Assembly (NCBI GenBank): GCA_020844525.1
Contig: JAJGAH010000071.1
Coordinates: 1 to 9,263 of the forward strand
DNA length: 9,263 bases
DNA from: Eubacterium sp.
Lineage (GTDB): Bacteria > Bacillota > Clostridia > Lachnospirales > Lachnospiraceae
Direction of reading: 5' to 3'
A program made the translations under genes and the position numbers. Of this stretch, positions 1-6,978 are shown piece after piece. Position 1 is the stretch's first letter. The number at the start of each line of letters is the position of its first letter. The notes beneath the pieces are model-generated. The model ran no database searches and had not been told where the DNA came from. It worked only from the letters and a program-made list of their open reading frames with translations.

Positions 1-71
1 GTAAAGCAGAGGAAGGCCGGAGCGTGGATGCTCTCATGGATCGTCTGAATCTGCTGCGCACAATGATGTGA
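1..71 (+). CDS. C-terminal end of the gene upstream of the capsid, probably prohead (head maturation) protease; partial
   Basis: An open frame read from base 3 gives 22 residues (begins KAEEGRSVDALMDRLNLLR) and stops at TGA 69-71. The start lies outside the window. In HK97-type head modules the gene immediately before the capsid is normally the prohead protease, either a U35/HK97 type or a ClpP-like type, which cleaves the capsid delta domain during maturation. The short Leu-rich helical end (DALMDRLNLLR) is of the kind I would expect at the C-terminus of such proteases. No catalytic residue is visible, so the assignment rests on gene order and this short tail. The stop codon directly abuts the ribosome binding site of the capsid gene, which suggests tight co-translation. 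Confidence 0.55.
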   Translation, partial: KAEEGRSVDALMDRLNLLRTMM

Positions 72-85
72 GGAGGAAAACACAT

Positions 86-1276
86 ATGAACGTACAGGAG
101 TTGATTGCAAAGAGAGCAAGAGCATGGGAGGCGGCGAAGTCCTTCCTCGAGGCTCACCGGGGAGAGAACGGTGTTCTCTCTGCTGCAGATGGGGAAACCT
201 ATGACCGGATGGAGAAGGAGATCACCGATCTTACTAAAGAGATCGACCGCCTGAACCGTCAGGCAGCCATTGAGGCACAGCTGAACCAGCCGACCTCTGC
301 ACCGCTTTCCAACATGCCGACCAGCACCGGCGAGAAGGTCAAGAAGGGCCGTGCTTCCGACCAGTATGCGAAGGACATGCTGACCGCCATGCGCACAAAC
401 TTCCATCAGGTATCTGACATCCTGCAGGAAGGCGTGGATGCTGATGGCGGTTACCTTGTCCCGGAGGAGTGGGATTCGAGACTGATCGATGTTCTGAATG
501 AGGAGAACATCATGAGAGGCCTTGCCACCCAGATCACGACTTCCGGTGAGCACAAGATCAATATCGCCGGTGCCAAGCCTACGGCAGCATGGATCGAGGA
601 GGGCGGTGCGCTCCAGTTTACAGATGCGAAGTTCGGTCAGAAGATTCTCGATGCCCACAAGCTGCACGTAGCGGTGAAGGTAACCGAGGAGCTGCTCTAT
701 GACTCCATGTTCGATCTTGCCAACTACATCACGACCCAGTTCGGTATTGCGATTGCAAATGCCGAGGAGGATGCCTTCCTGAACGGCGATGGCAAGGGCA
801 AGCCGACCGGCCTTTTTGATGAGACGAACGGCGGCACCGTCGCAAAGACGCTCACCGGTACCAAGCTCGGGACCGATGATGTGCTGGATCTGGTCTACGC
901 CCTGAAGCGTCCGTACCGGAAGAAGGCGTCGTTTATCATGAACGACCAGACCCTTGCAGCACTGCGGAAGCTCAAGGACAACAACGGAGCTTACATCTGG
1001 CAGCCGTCCTATCAGGCAGGTGAGCCGGACAGGCTCCTTGGTTATGCGGTCCACACCAGCGCCTTTGCACCGGAGCTTGCCGCTGGGAAGCCTGTGATGG
1101 CATTCGGTGACTACAGCTACTACAACATCGGCGATCGCGGCACCCGTTCCATGCAGGAGCTCCGCGAACTCTTCGCTGGAAACGGCATGATCGGCTATGT
1201 AGCGAAGGAGCGTGTCGATGGTCTTCTGGTGCTGCCGGAGGCCGTGCAGATCCTGAAGGCAGGAGCATCTGCCTGA
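86..1276 (+). CDS. Major capsid protein, HK97 fold
   Basis: This 396-residue protein forms the icosahedral shell. Residues 1 to about 90 are a charged, helical, coiled-coil-like segment rich in Lys, Glu and Arg. That matches the delta (scaffold) domain which the prohead protease removes in HK97-type capsids. A low-complexity linker (Pro, Thr and Ser around residues 70-90) separates it from the shell domain. Family hallmarks are GGYLVPEEW at about 121-129, AAWIEEGG at about 167-174, and DAFLNGDGKGKPTGLF at about 229-244; together these are very characteristic. The length fits the family (about 380-420). I chose ATG 86 because AGGAGG at 71-76 lies 9 bases upstream. An in-frame GTG at 68 would precede that site and add only six residues. 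The exact cleavage point and any HK97-like Lys-Asn crosslink cannot be read from sequence alone. Confidence 0.95.
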   Translation: MNVQELIAKRARAWEAAKSFLEAHRGENGVLSAADGETYDRMEKEITDLTKEIDRLNRQAAIEAQLNQPTSAPLSNMPTSTGEKVKKGRASDQYAKDMLTAMRTNFHQVSDILQEGVDADGGYLVPEEWDSRLIDVLNEENIMRGLATQITTSGEHKINIAGAKPTAAWIEEGGALQFTDAKFGQKILDAHKLHVAVKVTEELLYDSMFDLANYITTQFGIAIANAEEDAFLNGDGKGKPTGLFDETNGGTVAKTLTGTKLGTDDVLDLVYALKRPYRKKASFIMNDQTLAALRKLKDNNGAYIWQPSYQAGEPDRLLGYAVHTSAFAPELAAGKPVMAFGDYSYYNIGDRGTRSMQELRELFAGNGMIGYVAKERVDGLLVLPEAVQILKAGASA

Positions 1277-1311
1277 TCGATTGAAGGCAGCAATACAGTA
1301 ACAAATGACGG

Positions 1312-1339
1312 GAGCTCAGAGTGTCAAAGCTCTGGGCTT
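1312..1339 (+). terminator. Terminator-like hairpin between capsid and connector genes
   Basis: AGCTCAGAG (1313-1321) pairs with CTCTGGGCT (1330-1338) across an 8-base loop. This gives 9 base pairs including one G-U, with a possible further G-U pair at 1312/1339. A moderately T-rich stretch (TTACTTTCT, 1338-1346) follows instead of a clean T run. The hairpin sits in the 89-base gap after the capsid stop and before the next ribosome binding site. It could be a leaky terminator, an RNA processing site or a 3' stabilising element that raises capsid yield over the connector. I see no promoter after it, so downstream genes would depend on read-through. Confidence 0.5.
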
Positions 1340-1365
1340 ACTTTCTGACTGGAGAGGAGAAAGCG

Positions 1366-1635
1366 ATGCTGAAGCTGGAGGAAGCAAAGAAATATCTCCG
1401 GGTCGATTCCAACGATGAAGATGATCTGATCCAGCAGGAACTGGACGCGGCAGAGAGCCTTGTGGCATCCGTGCTCCGGAAGGACAGCCTCGCTGACGTG
1501 AGCAGCCCGATCACGGTGGTGGCGGTCCTTTATGCGCTGGCCTACCTCAATGAGCACCGCGAGGAAGCCGATCATCACGCACTTACAATCACGCTTCGGA
1601 ACCTGCTCTTCGGCGAACGGGATCCGAAGTTCTGA
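1366..1635 (+). CDS. Head-tail connector protein, HK97 gp6-like (Phage_connect_1 type)
   Basis: This 89-residue, mostly helical acidic protein begins MLKLEEAKKYLRVD and carries the pattern of the gp6-like connector family. An N-terminal helix leads into LRVDSNDEDDLIQQELDAAESLV, split here as LRVDSNDEDD followed by LIQQELDAAESLV. A later helix (VVAVLYALAYLNEHRE) and a conserved-looking end (TITLRNLLFGERDPKF) follow. Such proteins form the ring under the portal to which the head-closure adaptor binds. The start at ATG 1366 is supported by GGAGAGGAG at 1351-1359, 6 bases upstream. The reading frame is open further upstream to a GTG at 1321, but that codon lies inside the hairpin and has no ribosome binding site. 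Position directly after the capsid fits HK97-like gene order. Confidence 0.85.
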   Translation: MLKLEEAKKYLRVDSNDEDDLIQQELDAAESLVASVLRKDSLADVSSPITVVAVLYALAYLNEHREEADHHALTITLRNLLFGERDPKF

Positions 1636-1647
1636 TGGAGGTGTGAG

Positions 1648-1980
1648 ATGAATATCGCAGCAATGAATGTCCGGCTTACGATTCAGAAAAACGAGGTTGT
1701 GAAGGATAAGTACGGCAACCATACCAATGCGTGGACCGACTTCTACACCTGCTGGGCGACGCCGGTACAAAGCGGCGGCTCTGAGAAACTGGAAGCCGGG
1801 ACCACAATCAGTACCGACGCGATCGACTTTACAGTACGGTACGCAAAGTGCCTCGAGGGACTCGATTCCACGAAGATCCGGATTCGGATGGGCGATGCGA
1901 TCTACAACGTCACGACCATTGATCCGATGGGATTCCATCACCGGAGTCTGAAGTTCAAGTGTGAGAAGGTGAAACGATGA
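1648..1980 (+). CDS. Head-tail adaptor / head-closure protein, SPP1 gp16-like
   Basis: This 110-residue protein reads as a small beta-barrel: MNVRLTIQKNEVVKDKYGN, then WTDFYTCWATPVQSGGSEK, a TISTDAIDFTVRYAK strand pair, and RIRMGDAIYNVTTIDPMG near the end. This is the typical pattern of the phage head-tail joining family (Phage_H_T_join, SPP1 gp16), which plugs the connector after packaging. GGAGG at 1637-1641 lies 6 bases before ATG 1648. A second ATG at 1663 is possible but has a weaker context. It lies between the gp6-like and gp10-like genes, the usual order, and overlaps the next gene by four bases (ATGA), suggesting coupled translation. Confidence 0.87.
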   Translation: MNIAAMNVRLTIQKNEVVKDKYGNHTNAWTDFYTCWATPVQSGGSEKLEAGTTISTDAIDFTVRYAKCLEGLDSTKIRIRMGDAIYNVTTIDPMGFHHRSLKFKCEKVKR

Positions 1981-2348
1981 AGGTGAAAGTAGAAGATCTT
2001 GCAGCGACGGTCGAGAAAACGCTCTCGGATTATGCGGACGATGTGAATGACATCGTAAAACAGGAGATCAAGGATGCCGGGAAGGAAGCCGTAAAGGAAC
2101 TGAAGGAAAAGTCACCGAAACGCACCGGAAAGTATGCGAAAGGCTGGCGTTCTACCGTTCAGAAGGAATCGGCAATCGGGGCTGAGGTGGTCGTTCACAA
2201 CAAGATCTACGGACTCACGCACCTCCTGGAGAAAGGACACGCCAAGCGCGGCGGTGGGAGAGTCGAGGGCACTCCTCACATCGCTCCGGTCGAGGAAGAG
2301 ATCACCGGAAAGCTGTCGGATGAGATTGAAAAGGAACTGAAGGGCTGA
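1977..2348 (+). CDS. HK97 gp10-like neck/tail completion protein
   Basis: This is a 123-residue protein. A long charged N-terminal helical segment (about residues 1-45) precedes the signature KSPKRTGKYAKGWRST at about 46-61. Next come VVVHNKIYGLTHLLEKGHAK (about 72-91) and GTPHIAPVEEEI near the C-terminus. The pairing of PKRTGKYAKGW, LTHLLEKGHA and PHI-P is diagnostic of the HK97 gp10-like family, which helps join or complete the tail at the neck. The start ATG 1977 sits in an ATGA overlap with the adaptor gene and has AAGGTG at 1966-1971 as its ribosome binding site. The basic GHAKRGGGR segment is typical of the family. Confidence 0.9.
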   Translation: MKVKVEDLAATVEKTLSDYADDVNDIVKQEIKDAGKEAVKELKEKSPKRTGKYAKGWRSTVQKESAIGAEVVVHNKIYGLTHLLEKGHAKRGGGRVEGTPHIAPVEEEITGKLSDEIEKELKG

Positions 2349-2363
2349 GACCGGGAGGAAGCA

Positions 2364-3330
<967 letters not shown>

Positions 3331-3345
3331 TAAGGAGGAGAGCGT

Positions 3346-3720
3346 ATGTATCAGGAAATTTCTCTCCGTCTTGTTGACGGGTCAGAGAAGAAGTTCCCGT
3401 TTCTCGCCACGGGGACCACGGCTTACAGATATAAACAGGTATTTCATCAGGATCTGATGATTCTTTTGAACAAGATGGAGAACAGCGAGGATGACCAGAC
3501 CGATATGACAGTCGGTGATAAGCTGGCCTTCATTATGAACGCACAGGCTGAGAAGCTGGACATGAACAAGCTGAACGAGGACGCATTTCTTGAATGGGCG
3601 GACCAGTTTGATGGGGCAGAGCTCTTTTTGCACATGCAGGAATTTGTCACCCTTTATCTTGGATCGCGGAGGACAACTTCGAAACCAAAAAAAGAAGCCG
3701 CCCAACTGAAAGGGAAGTAA
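3346..3720 (+). CDS. Tail assembly chaperone, lambda gpG-like (unshifted product)
   Basis: This is a 124-residue protein. The N-terminus is a short beta segment (MYQEISLRLVDGSEKKFPF) followed by helices. The helices include TAYRYKQVFHQDLMILLNKM, DKLAFIMNAQAEKLDMNKLN and FLEWADQFDGAELFLHMQEF. This is the usual make-up of Gram-positive phage tail assembly chaperones, which bind the tape measure protein and recruit tube subunits and are absent from the finished virion. It lies between the major tail and tape measure genes, the universal position for this protein. AAGGAGG at 3332-3338 supports ATG 3346. The last eight residues follow a slippery A run, where a -1 shift would give the longer G-T form. 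Confidence 0.9.
   Translation: MYQEISLRLVDGSEKKFPFLATGTTAYRYKQVFHQDLMILLNKMENSEDDQTDMTVGDKLAFIMNAQAEKLDMNKLNEDAFLEWADQFDGAELFLHMQEFVTLYLGSRRTTSKPKKEAAQLKGK
3687..3693 (+). promoter_or_regulatory. Programmed -1 frameshift slippery heptamer A AAA AAA
   Basis: Seven consecutive A bases fall in the X XXY YYZ register of the chaperone frame: the zero-frame codons are CCA (3685-3687), AAA and AAA, followed by GAA. A tandem slip by one base re-pairs both Lys tRNAs perfectly and enters the -1 frame at AGA 3693-3695. A GGAGG at 3668-3672, 14 bases upstream, could pair with the 16S rRNA anti-Shine-Dalgarno sequence of the translating ribosome and stimulate the shift. The unshifted stop (TAA 3718-3720) is 24 bases downstream. 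Confidence 0.87.
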
Positions 3721-3887
3721 ACACAGCCGTGTTTATGCTGCGTGCCAAGCAGCTGGGCTTTTCCCTTGCAGAACTCGACAGTGTAGAGGAAGGGCTCGTG
3801 ATGGATATGATCATTGAATCCGGGAATGACCTCTGTGACGACGAGTACCGGCAAGTAGCAACGCAGCAGGATTTCGATTCATTTTGA
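3693..3887 (+). CDS. gpT-like extension of the tail assembly chaperone, reached by -1 ribosomal frameshift (G-T fusion 3346-3887)
   Basis: In the -1 frame the sequence is open from the slippery site to TGA 3885-3887 and adds 64 residues to the first 116 of the chaperone, for a 180-residue fusion. The added part contains VFMLRAKQLGFSLAELDSV, EEGLVMDMIIESGND, and ends VATQQDFDSF. The helical segment ending in an ATQ-DFD-F motif is typical of gpT-like domains in Gram-positive siphophages, which bind tube subunits. The frame has no independent start with a ribosome binding site: the ATG at 3735 has none upstream, so it is expressed only by frameshift. The fusion would be made in a minor ratio to the unshifted protein, as in phage lambda. 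Confidence 0.88.
   Translation, partial: RSRPTEREVNTAVFMLRAKQLGFSLAELDSVEEGLVMDMIIESGNDLCDDEYRQVATQQDFDSF
3700..3758 (+). promoter_or_regulatory. Possible frameshift-stimulating RNA structure downstream of the slippery site
   Basis: GCCCAACTG (3700-3708) can pair with CAGCTGGGC (3750-3758) as 5 plus 3 base pairs around one A-C mismatch. The stem would begin 6 bases after the slippery heptamer, the spacing usual for stimulators. Inside it a second hairpin has a perfect 7-bp stem: TAAACAC (3718-3724) and GTGTTTA (3729-3735) with loop AGCC. The chaperone stop codon lies in this inner stem. The pairings are visible in the sequence; that they stimulate frameshifting is inference. Confidence 0.4.
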
Positions 3888-3890
3888 TTG

Positions 3891-3918
3891 AGCATCGGTG
3901 AATAGCCGGTGCTTTTTT
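3891..3918 (+). terminator. Terminator-like hairpin between chaperone and tape measure genes
   Basis: AGCATCGG (3891-3898) pairs with CCGGTGCT (3906-3913), 8 bp with one G-U, across a 7-base loop, and runs straight into six T bases (3913-3918). This is the layout of an intrinsic terminator. It lies three bases after the G-T stop and 12 bases before the tape measure ribosome binding site, with no promoter visible in between. It most likely acts as a leaky terminator that keeps tape measure and tip proteins low relative to head and tube proteins, or is overridden by late antitermination. Confidence 0.68.
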
Positions 3919-3943
3919 CATGCCATGAAGGGAGGAGTAGTCT

Positions 3944-6595
3944 ATGGCAGATCGTATTAAAGGCATAACCATTGAGCTGGACGGCGATACTACCAAGCTC
4001 TCCAATGCTCTGAAAGGTGTGAACAAGGAGATCAGGGATACTCAGTCGAACCTGAAGGACGTCAACAAGCTCCTGAAGATGGACCCGGGCAATGCGGATC
4101 TTCTTACGCAGAAGCAGAAATACCTTACCGACGCGATCGACGCGACAAAAAAGAAACTTGCCGAGGAGAAGGAAGCCCTCGCCCAGCTGAAGGCTGGCCC
4201 TCAGACGGAGGAGACGCAGAAGCAGCAGGAAGCGCTGACCCGGGAGATCGAAGCGACAAAGCAGTCCCTAGAAGGCCTCGAGGACGAGTATAAGAAGTTC
4301 GGCTCCGTCGCCGGACAGCAACTTCAGGCTGCCGGTGACAAGATGAAAGAAGTAGGCGGCAAGATCAGCGATGTTGGCGAAGGTCTGACAAAAGGCATCA
4401 CTGTTCCGGTCGCAGCAGTCGGCGCAGCGTCGGTTGCTGCGTGGAAGGAGGTCGATGAGGCACTCGATACCGTCACTGAGAAAACCGGTGCAAGCGGGGC
4501 TGCCCTTGAAGACATGCAGAAGCGTGCCAAGTCGATCGCGGAAACCATCCCGACAGACTTTCAGACCGCAGGCGATGCCATCGGCGAGGTAAACACGAGA
4601 TTCGGACTGACCGGGGACGCGCTGGAAGATCTTTCTACGAAGTTTGTGGAGTTTGCAACGCTGAATTCGACGGATGTATCGACCTCGGTTGATAACGTAT
4701 CTTCCGTCCTCAATGCCTTCGGGCAGTCGTCGGATGATGCTGGGAACCTTCTTGATGCCTTGAACCAAGTCGGGCAGGCAACCGGTGTGTCGATGGACAC
4801 GCTGTCGCAGGACCTTTCCAAGAATGCCGGACAGTTTCAGGCAATGGGACTTTCTGCGGAGCAGGCGGCAGGATTTATGGGCGCAGTTGAGATGTCGGGT
4901 CTTGATACCTCGACCATGCTCACCGGTCTTACCAAGGCGCAGAAGGTTGCAACGAAGAACGGGCAGTCCCTGAGTGATGCACTGAAGGACTTCTCGAAAA
5001 CCATGAGCAGCAATGCCACGGATACCGAGAAGCTGCAGGCGGCATATGATCTCTTCGGTTCCCGTGCCGGTGGTGCGATCTACAACGCAGTCCAGAGCGG
5101 AAAGCTCTCCTTAAACGACCTCTCTACCACGCTCGGAGATTATGCCGGGTCGGTGGAGAACACTTTTAATGAGACGCTGGATCCTCTCGACCAGATAACG
5201 ATTGTCATGAACAATCTGAAAGACCTTGGGGCAGAGATCGTGGACGCGTCTGCCCCTATGATCACCGAGGCCATGACTCAGATCAAGGATGTGGTGACTG
5301 CTTTGAAGAATGCATGGGATGGATTATCTCCAGGCATGCAGGAAGCAATCATCAAGGCAGCGCTGATTGCTGCGGCTGTCGGGCCTGTCGTGGTCGGTGT
5401 CGGCAAGGTGGTCTCTGCGGTCGGATCGGTCATCGGTGTCGTCGGAAAACTGGTCGGCTTTCTCTCCGGCACAGTGATTCCTGCGATTGGAGCGGTATCC
5501 GTTCCGATCCTTCCGATCATCGGAGTCATTGCGGCGGTGGTAGCTGCTGTGGTTGCGGTGATTGAGATTGTGAAGCACTGGGGAGAAATCTCTGAATGGT
5601 TCGGCGGTGTCTGGGAAACCGTGTGTTCTGGCGTGCAGTCGATCGGGGAAGGGCTCGGCAGTTTCTTTTCCGGCCTTTGGGATGGGATAAAGTCCACCAC
5701 AGAGTCGGTCTGGAATGAAATCAGCAGTTTCTTCACCGGTCTGTGGGGTGGAATCAGCACTACGGCAACGACGGTCTTTACTGGCATTTCTGATTTCCTT
5801 GGTAATACGTGGTCGACCATCAGCTCTGCTGCATCGACAGCATGGAGCGGGATTACCACGACACTCTCCGGTGCATGGGATGGGATCAAGACAACAGCCG
5901 GTACTGCTTTTGATACCGTAAAGACCACCATCAGTACCGCATGGGAAACGGTCAAGACCAATACCGGTACAGCTTGGGATGCGATCCAGTCCTCGGTCGA
6001 GCAGCATGGCGGCGGGATCAAGGGAGTAATCGGAACTGCGGTCGATGCATATAAGTCAATCTGGGAGACTGGATTCTCGAAGATCAATGAATTAACAGGT
6101 GGGAAGCTCGGGGATGCCCTCTCTTCCGCACAGGGAAAGCTCGATTCAATCAAAGGGGCTTTCTCCTCGATGATTGAAAATGCCAAGAGCATCGTAAGCG
6201 GTGGTCTTGACCGCATCAAGGGTTTCTTTGCCGGGTGCCATCTGGAGCTTCCGAAGATTAAGCTTCCGCATTTCTCCATCAGCGGAAAGCTCTCCATTGA
6301 TCCTCCGTCCATACCGCATTTATCTGTGGACTGGTACCGGAAAGCCATGGATGATGCCTACATCCTGAACAGTCCGACGATCTTCGGCGCTGCAGGAGGG
6401 AGACTTCTTGGTGGCGGTGAAGCGGGGCAGGAAGCGGTAGTTGGTACAGACAAGCTCGCAGAGATCGTACAGGGAGCTCTGGCAGGTGTCGGTGGCGGCG
6501 ACATCATTATCCCGGTTTATATCGGGCAGGAGAGGATTGATGAGATCGTCGTCCGTGCCACCCAGCGGAGCAATTACCGGTCAGGAGGGCGATGA
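3944..6595 (+). CDS. Tail tape measure protein, TP901 family
   Basis: This 883-residue protein would set tail length and be ejected ahead of DNA. It starts MADRIKGITIELDGDTTKL, a typical opening. Residues about 20-140 are charged, helical and coiled-coil-like. The TP901-type core follows at about 150-430, with DEALDTVTEKTGASGAALED, FGLTGDALEDLSTKFVEFA and a later FGSRAGGAIYNAV. Residues about 465-546 are strongly hydrophobic with several membrane-like stretches. Seven 22-residue aromatic repeats occupy about 550-703. The C-terminal part has KIKLPHFSISGKLSIDPP, ILNSPTIFGAAGG and GGGEAGQEAVVG, common in Gram-positive tape measures. No lysozyme, CHAP or NlpC/P60 motif is apparent. GGGAGG (3930-3935) supports ATG 3944. 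The stop overlaps the next gene's first ATG. Confidence 0.95.
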   Translation: MADRIKGITIELDGDTTKLSNALKGVNKEIRDTQSNLKDVNKLLKMDPGNADLLTQKQKYLTDAIDATKKKLAEEKEALAQLKAGPQTEETQKQQEALTREIEATKQSLEGLEDEYKKFGSVAGQQLQAAGDKMKEVGGKISDVGEGLTKGITVPVAAVGAASVAAWKEVDEALDTVTEKTGASGAALEDMQKRAKSIAETIPTDFQTAGDAIGEVNTRFGLTGDALEDLSTKFVEFATLNSTDVSTSVDNVSSVLNAFGQSSDDAGNLLDALNQVGQATGVSMDTLSQDLSKNAGQFQAMGLSAEQAAGFMGAVEMSGLDTSTMLTGLTKAQKVATKNGQSLSDALKDFSKTMSSNATDTEKLQAAYDLFGSRAGGAIYNAVQSGKLSLNDLSTTLGDYAGSVENTFNETLDPLDQITIVMNNLKDLGAEIVDASAPMITEAMTQIKDVVTALKNAWDGLSPGMQEAIIKAALIAAAVGPVVVGVGKVVSAVGSVIGVVGKLVGFLSGTVIPAIGAVSVPILPIIGVIAAVVAAVVAVIEIVKHWGEISEWFGGVWETVCSGVQSIGEGLGSFFSGLWDGIKSTTESVWNEISSFFTGLWGGISTTATTVFTGISDFLGNTWSTISSAASTAWSGITTTLSGAWDGIKTTAGTAFDTVKTTISTAWETVKTNTGTAWDAIQSSVEQHGGGIKGVIGTAVDAYKSIWETGFSKINELTGGKLGDALSSAQGKLDSIKGAFSSMIENAKSIVSGGLDRIKGFFAGCHLELPKIKLPHFSISGKLSIDPPSIPHLSVDWYRKAMDDAYILNSPTIFGAAGGRLLGGGEAGQEAVVGTDKLAEIVQGALAGVGGGDIIIPVYIGQERIDEIVVRATQRSNYRSGGR
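5591..6052 (+). repeat. Array of seven 66-bp (22-residue) degenerate repeats in the tape measure gene
   Basis: Seven consecutive in-frame blocks of exactly 22 residues can be laid out without gaps, starting SEWFGGVW, GSFFSGLW, SSFFTGLW, SDFLGNTW, TTTLSGAW, KTTISTAW and QSSVEQHG. Trp is at block position 8 in six of seven, and an aromatic (Trp or Phe) is at position 19 in blocks 2-5, so the true unit is 11 residues with aromatics every 11. The DNA copies are clearly related (for example GCATGGGATGGGATCAAG and GCTTGGGATGCGATCCAG) but diverged. Regularly spaced aromatics are known in tape measure proteins; a constant 11-residue period suggests an 11/3 helical packing. Confidence 0.8.
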
Positions 6596-6963
6596 TGCTT
6601 AGTGAATATCCAATCTACTTTGATGATGTAAAGCTCTTTCCACCATCGAAATGGGAAGAGAGTAGCAGCGTGGTCGAGAGTGTAAATCAGACCGAGGCAG
6701 GAACGGATCAGGTCATTGTCACAAGATATGACAAGCTGTCCGTCTCTGCCTCTTTTCAGTGTTCTGCAGGCTGGGCGTCAAAGTTTGCTGCTTTTCGTGA
6801 TAAGGACAGTATTGAGGTGAAGCTCTATGATTTGAAGACACAAGGCTATAAGACGCGGCAGATGCGGATGCGGAATTTTAAACCGGGACTCGAGGAGCAC
6901 TCGGAGAAGACAAAGGGAACGAATGGGCTCTACACGGTGAGCTTTGACCTTGAGGAATTCTAA
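6592..6963 (+). CDS. Small tail-tip protein in the distal-tail position, family not recognised
   Basis: This is a 123-residue, probably beta-rich protein. It starts MMLSEYPIYFDDVKLFPP and continues through VNQTEAGTDQVIVTRYDKLS, a helix-like WASKFAAFRDKDS, then RQMRMRNFKPGLEEHSEKTK and an end reading GLYTVSFDLEEF. It lies between tape measure and hub genes, where siphophages place Dit, or lambda gpM, the ring at the tail end. It is far shorter than a Dit (about 250 residues) but close to gpM (about 110). I infer a minimal Dit/gpM-like ring from place and size only. Two tandem ATGs exist. AGGAGG (6583-6588) is 3 bases from the first and 6 from the second (6595), so the true start may be 6595, giving 122 residues. 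Confidence 0.62.
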   Translation: MMLSEYPIYFDDVKLFPPSKWEESSSVVESVNQTEAGTDQVIVTRYDKLSVSASFQCSAGWASKFAAFRDKDSIEVKLYDLKTQGYKTRQMRMRNFKPGLEEHSEKTKGTNGLYTVSFDLEEF

Positions 6964-6978
6964 GGAGGGAGGCGCTTC

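Noticed and set aside
68..85. GTG start six codons upstream for the capsid gene
   Set aside because: The codons lie over the AGGAGG ribosome binding site that serves ATG 86.
1321..1365. Upstream GTG start for the connector gene
   Set aside because: It sits inside the hairpin with no ribosome binding site. ATG 1366 has a strong one and gives the usual family N-terminus.
1324..1941. 205-codon open frame on the minus strand
   Set aside because: It is antisense to the connector and adaptor genes, which have clear family motifs and ribosome binding sites. It has no recognisable domain.
3735..3887. Independent gene for the T-like domain starting at ATG 3735
   Set aside because: No Shine-Dalgarno sequence precedes it and the ATG is at the foot of a hairpin. 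The slippery heptamer in the correct register explains its expression better.
5278..6348. 356-codon open frame on the minus strand
   Set aside because: It lies wholly antisense to the tape measure gene. Its composition (Pro, Thr, Val runs) mirrors the repeats and hydrophobic region, and it resembles no known protein.
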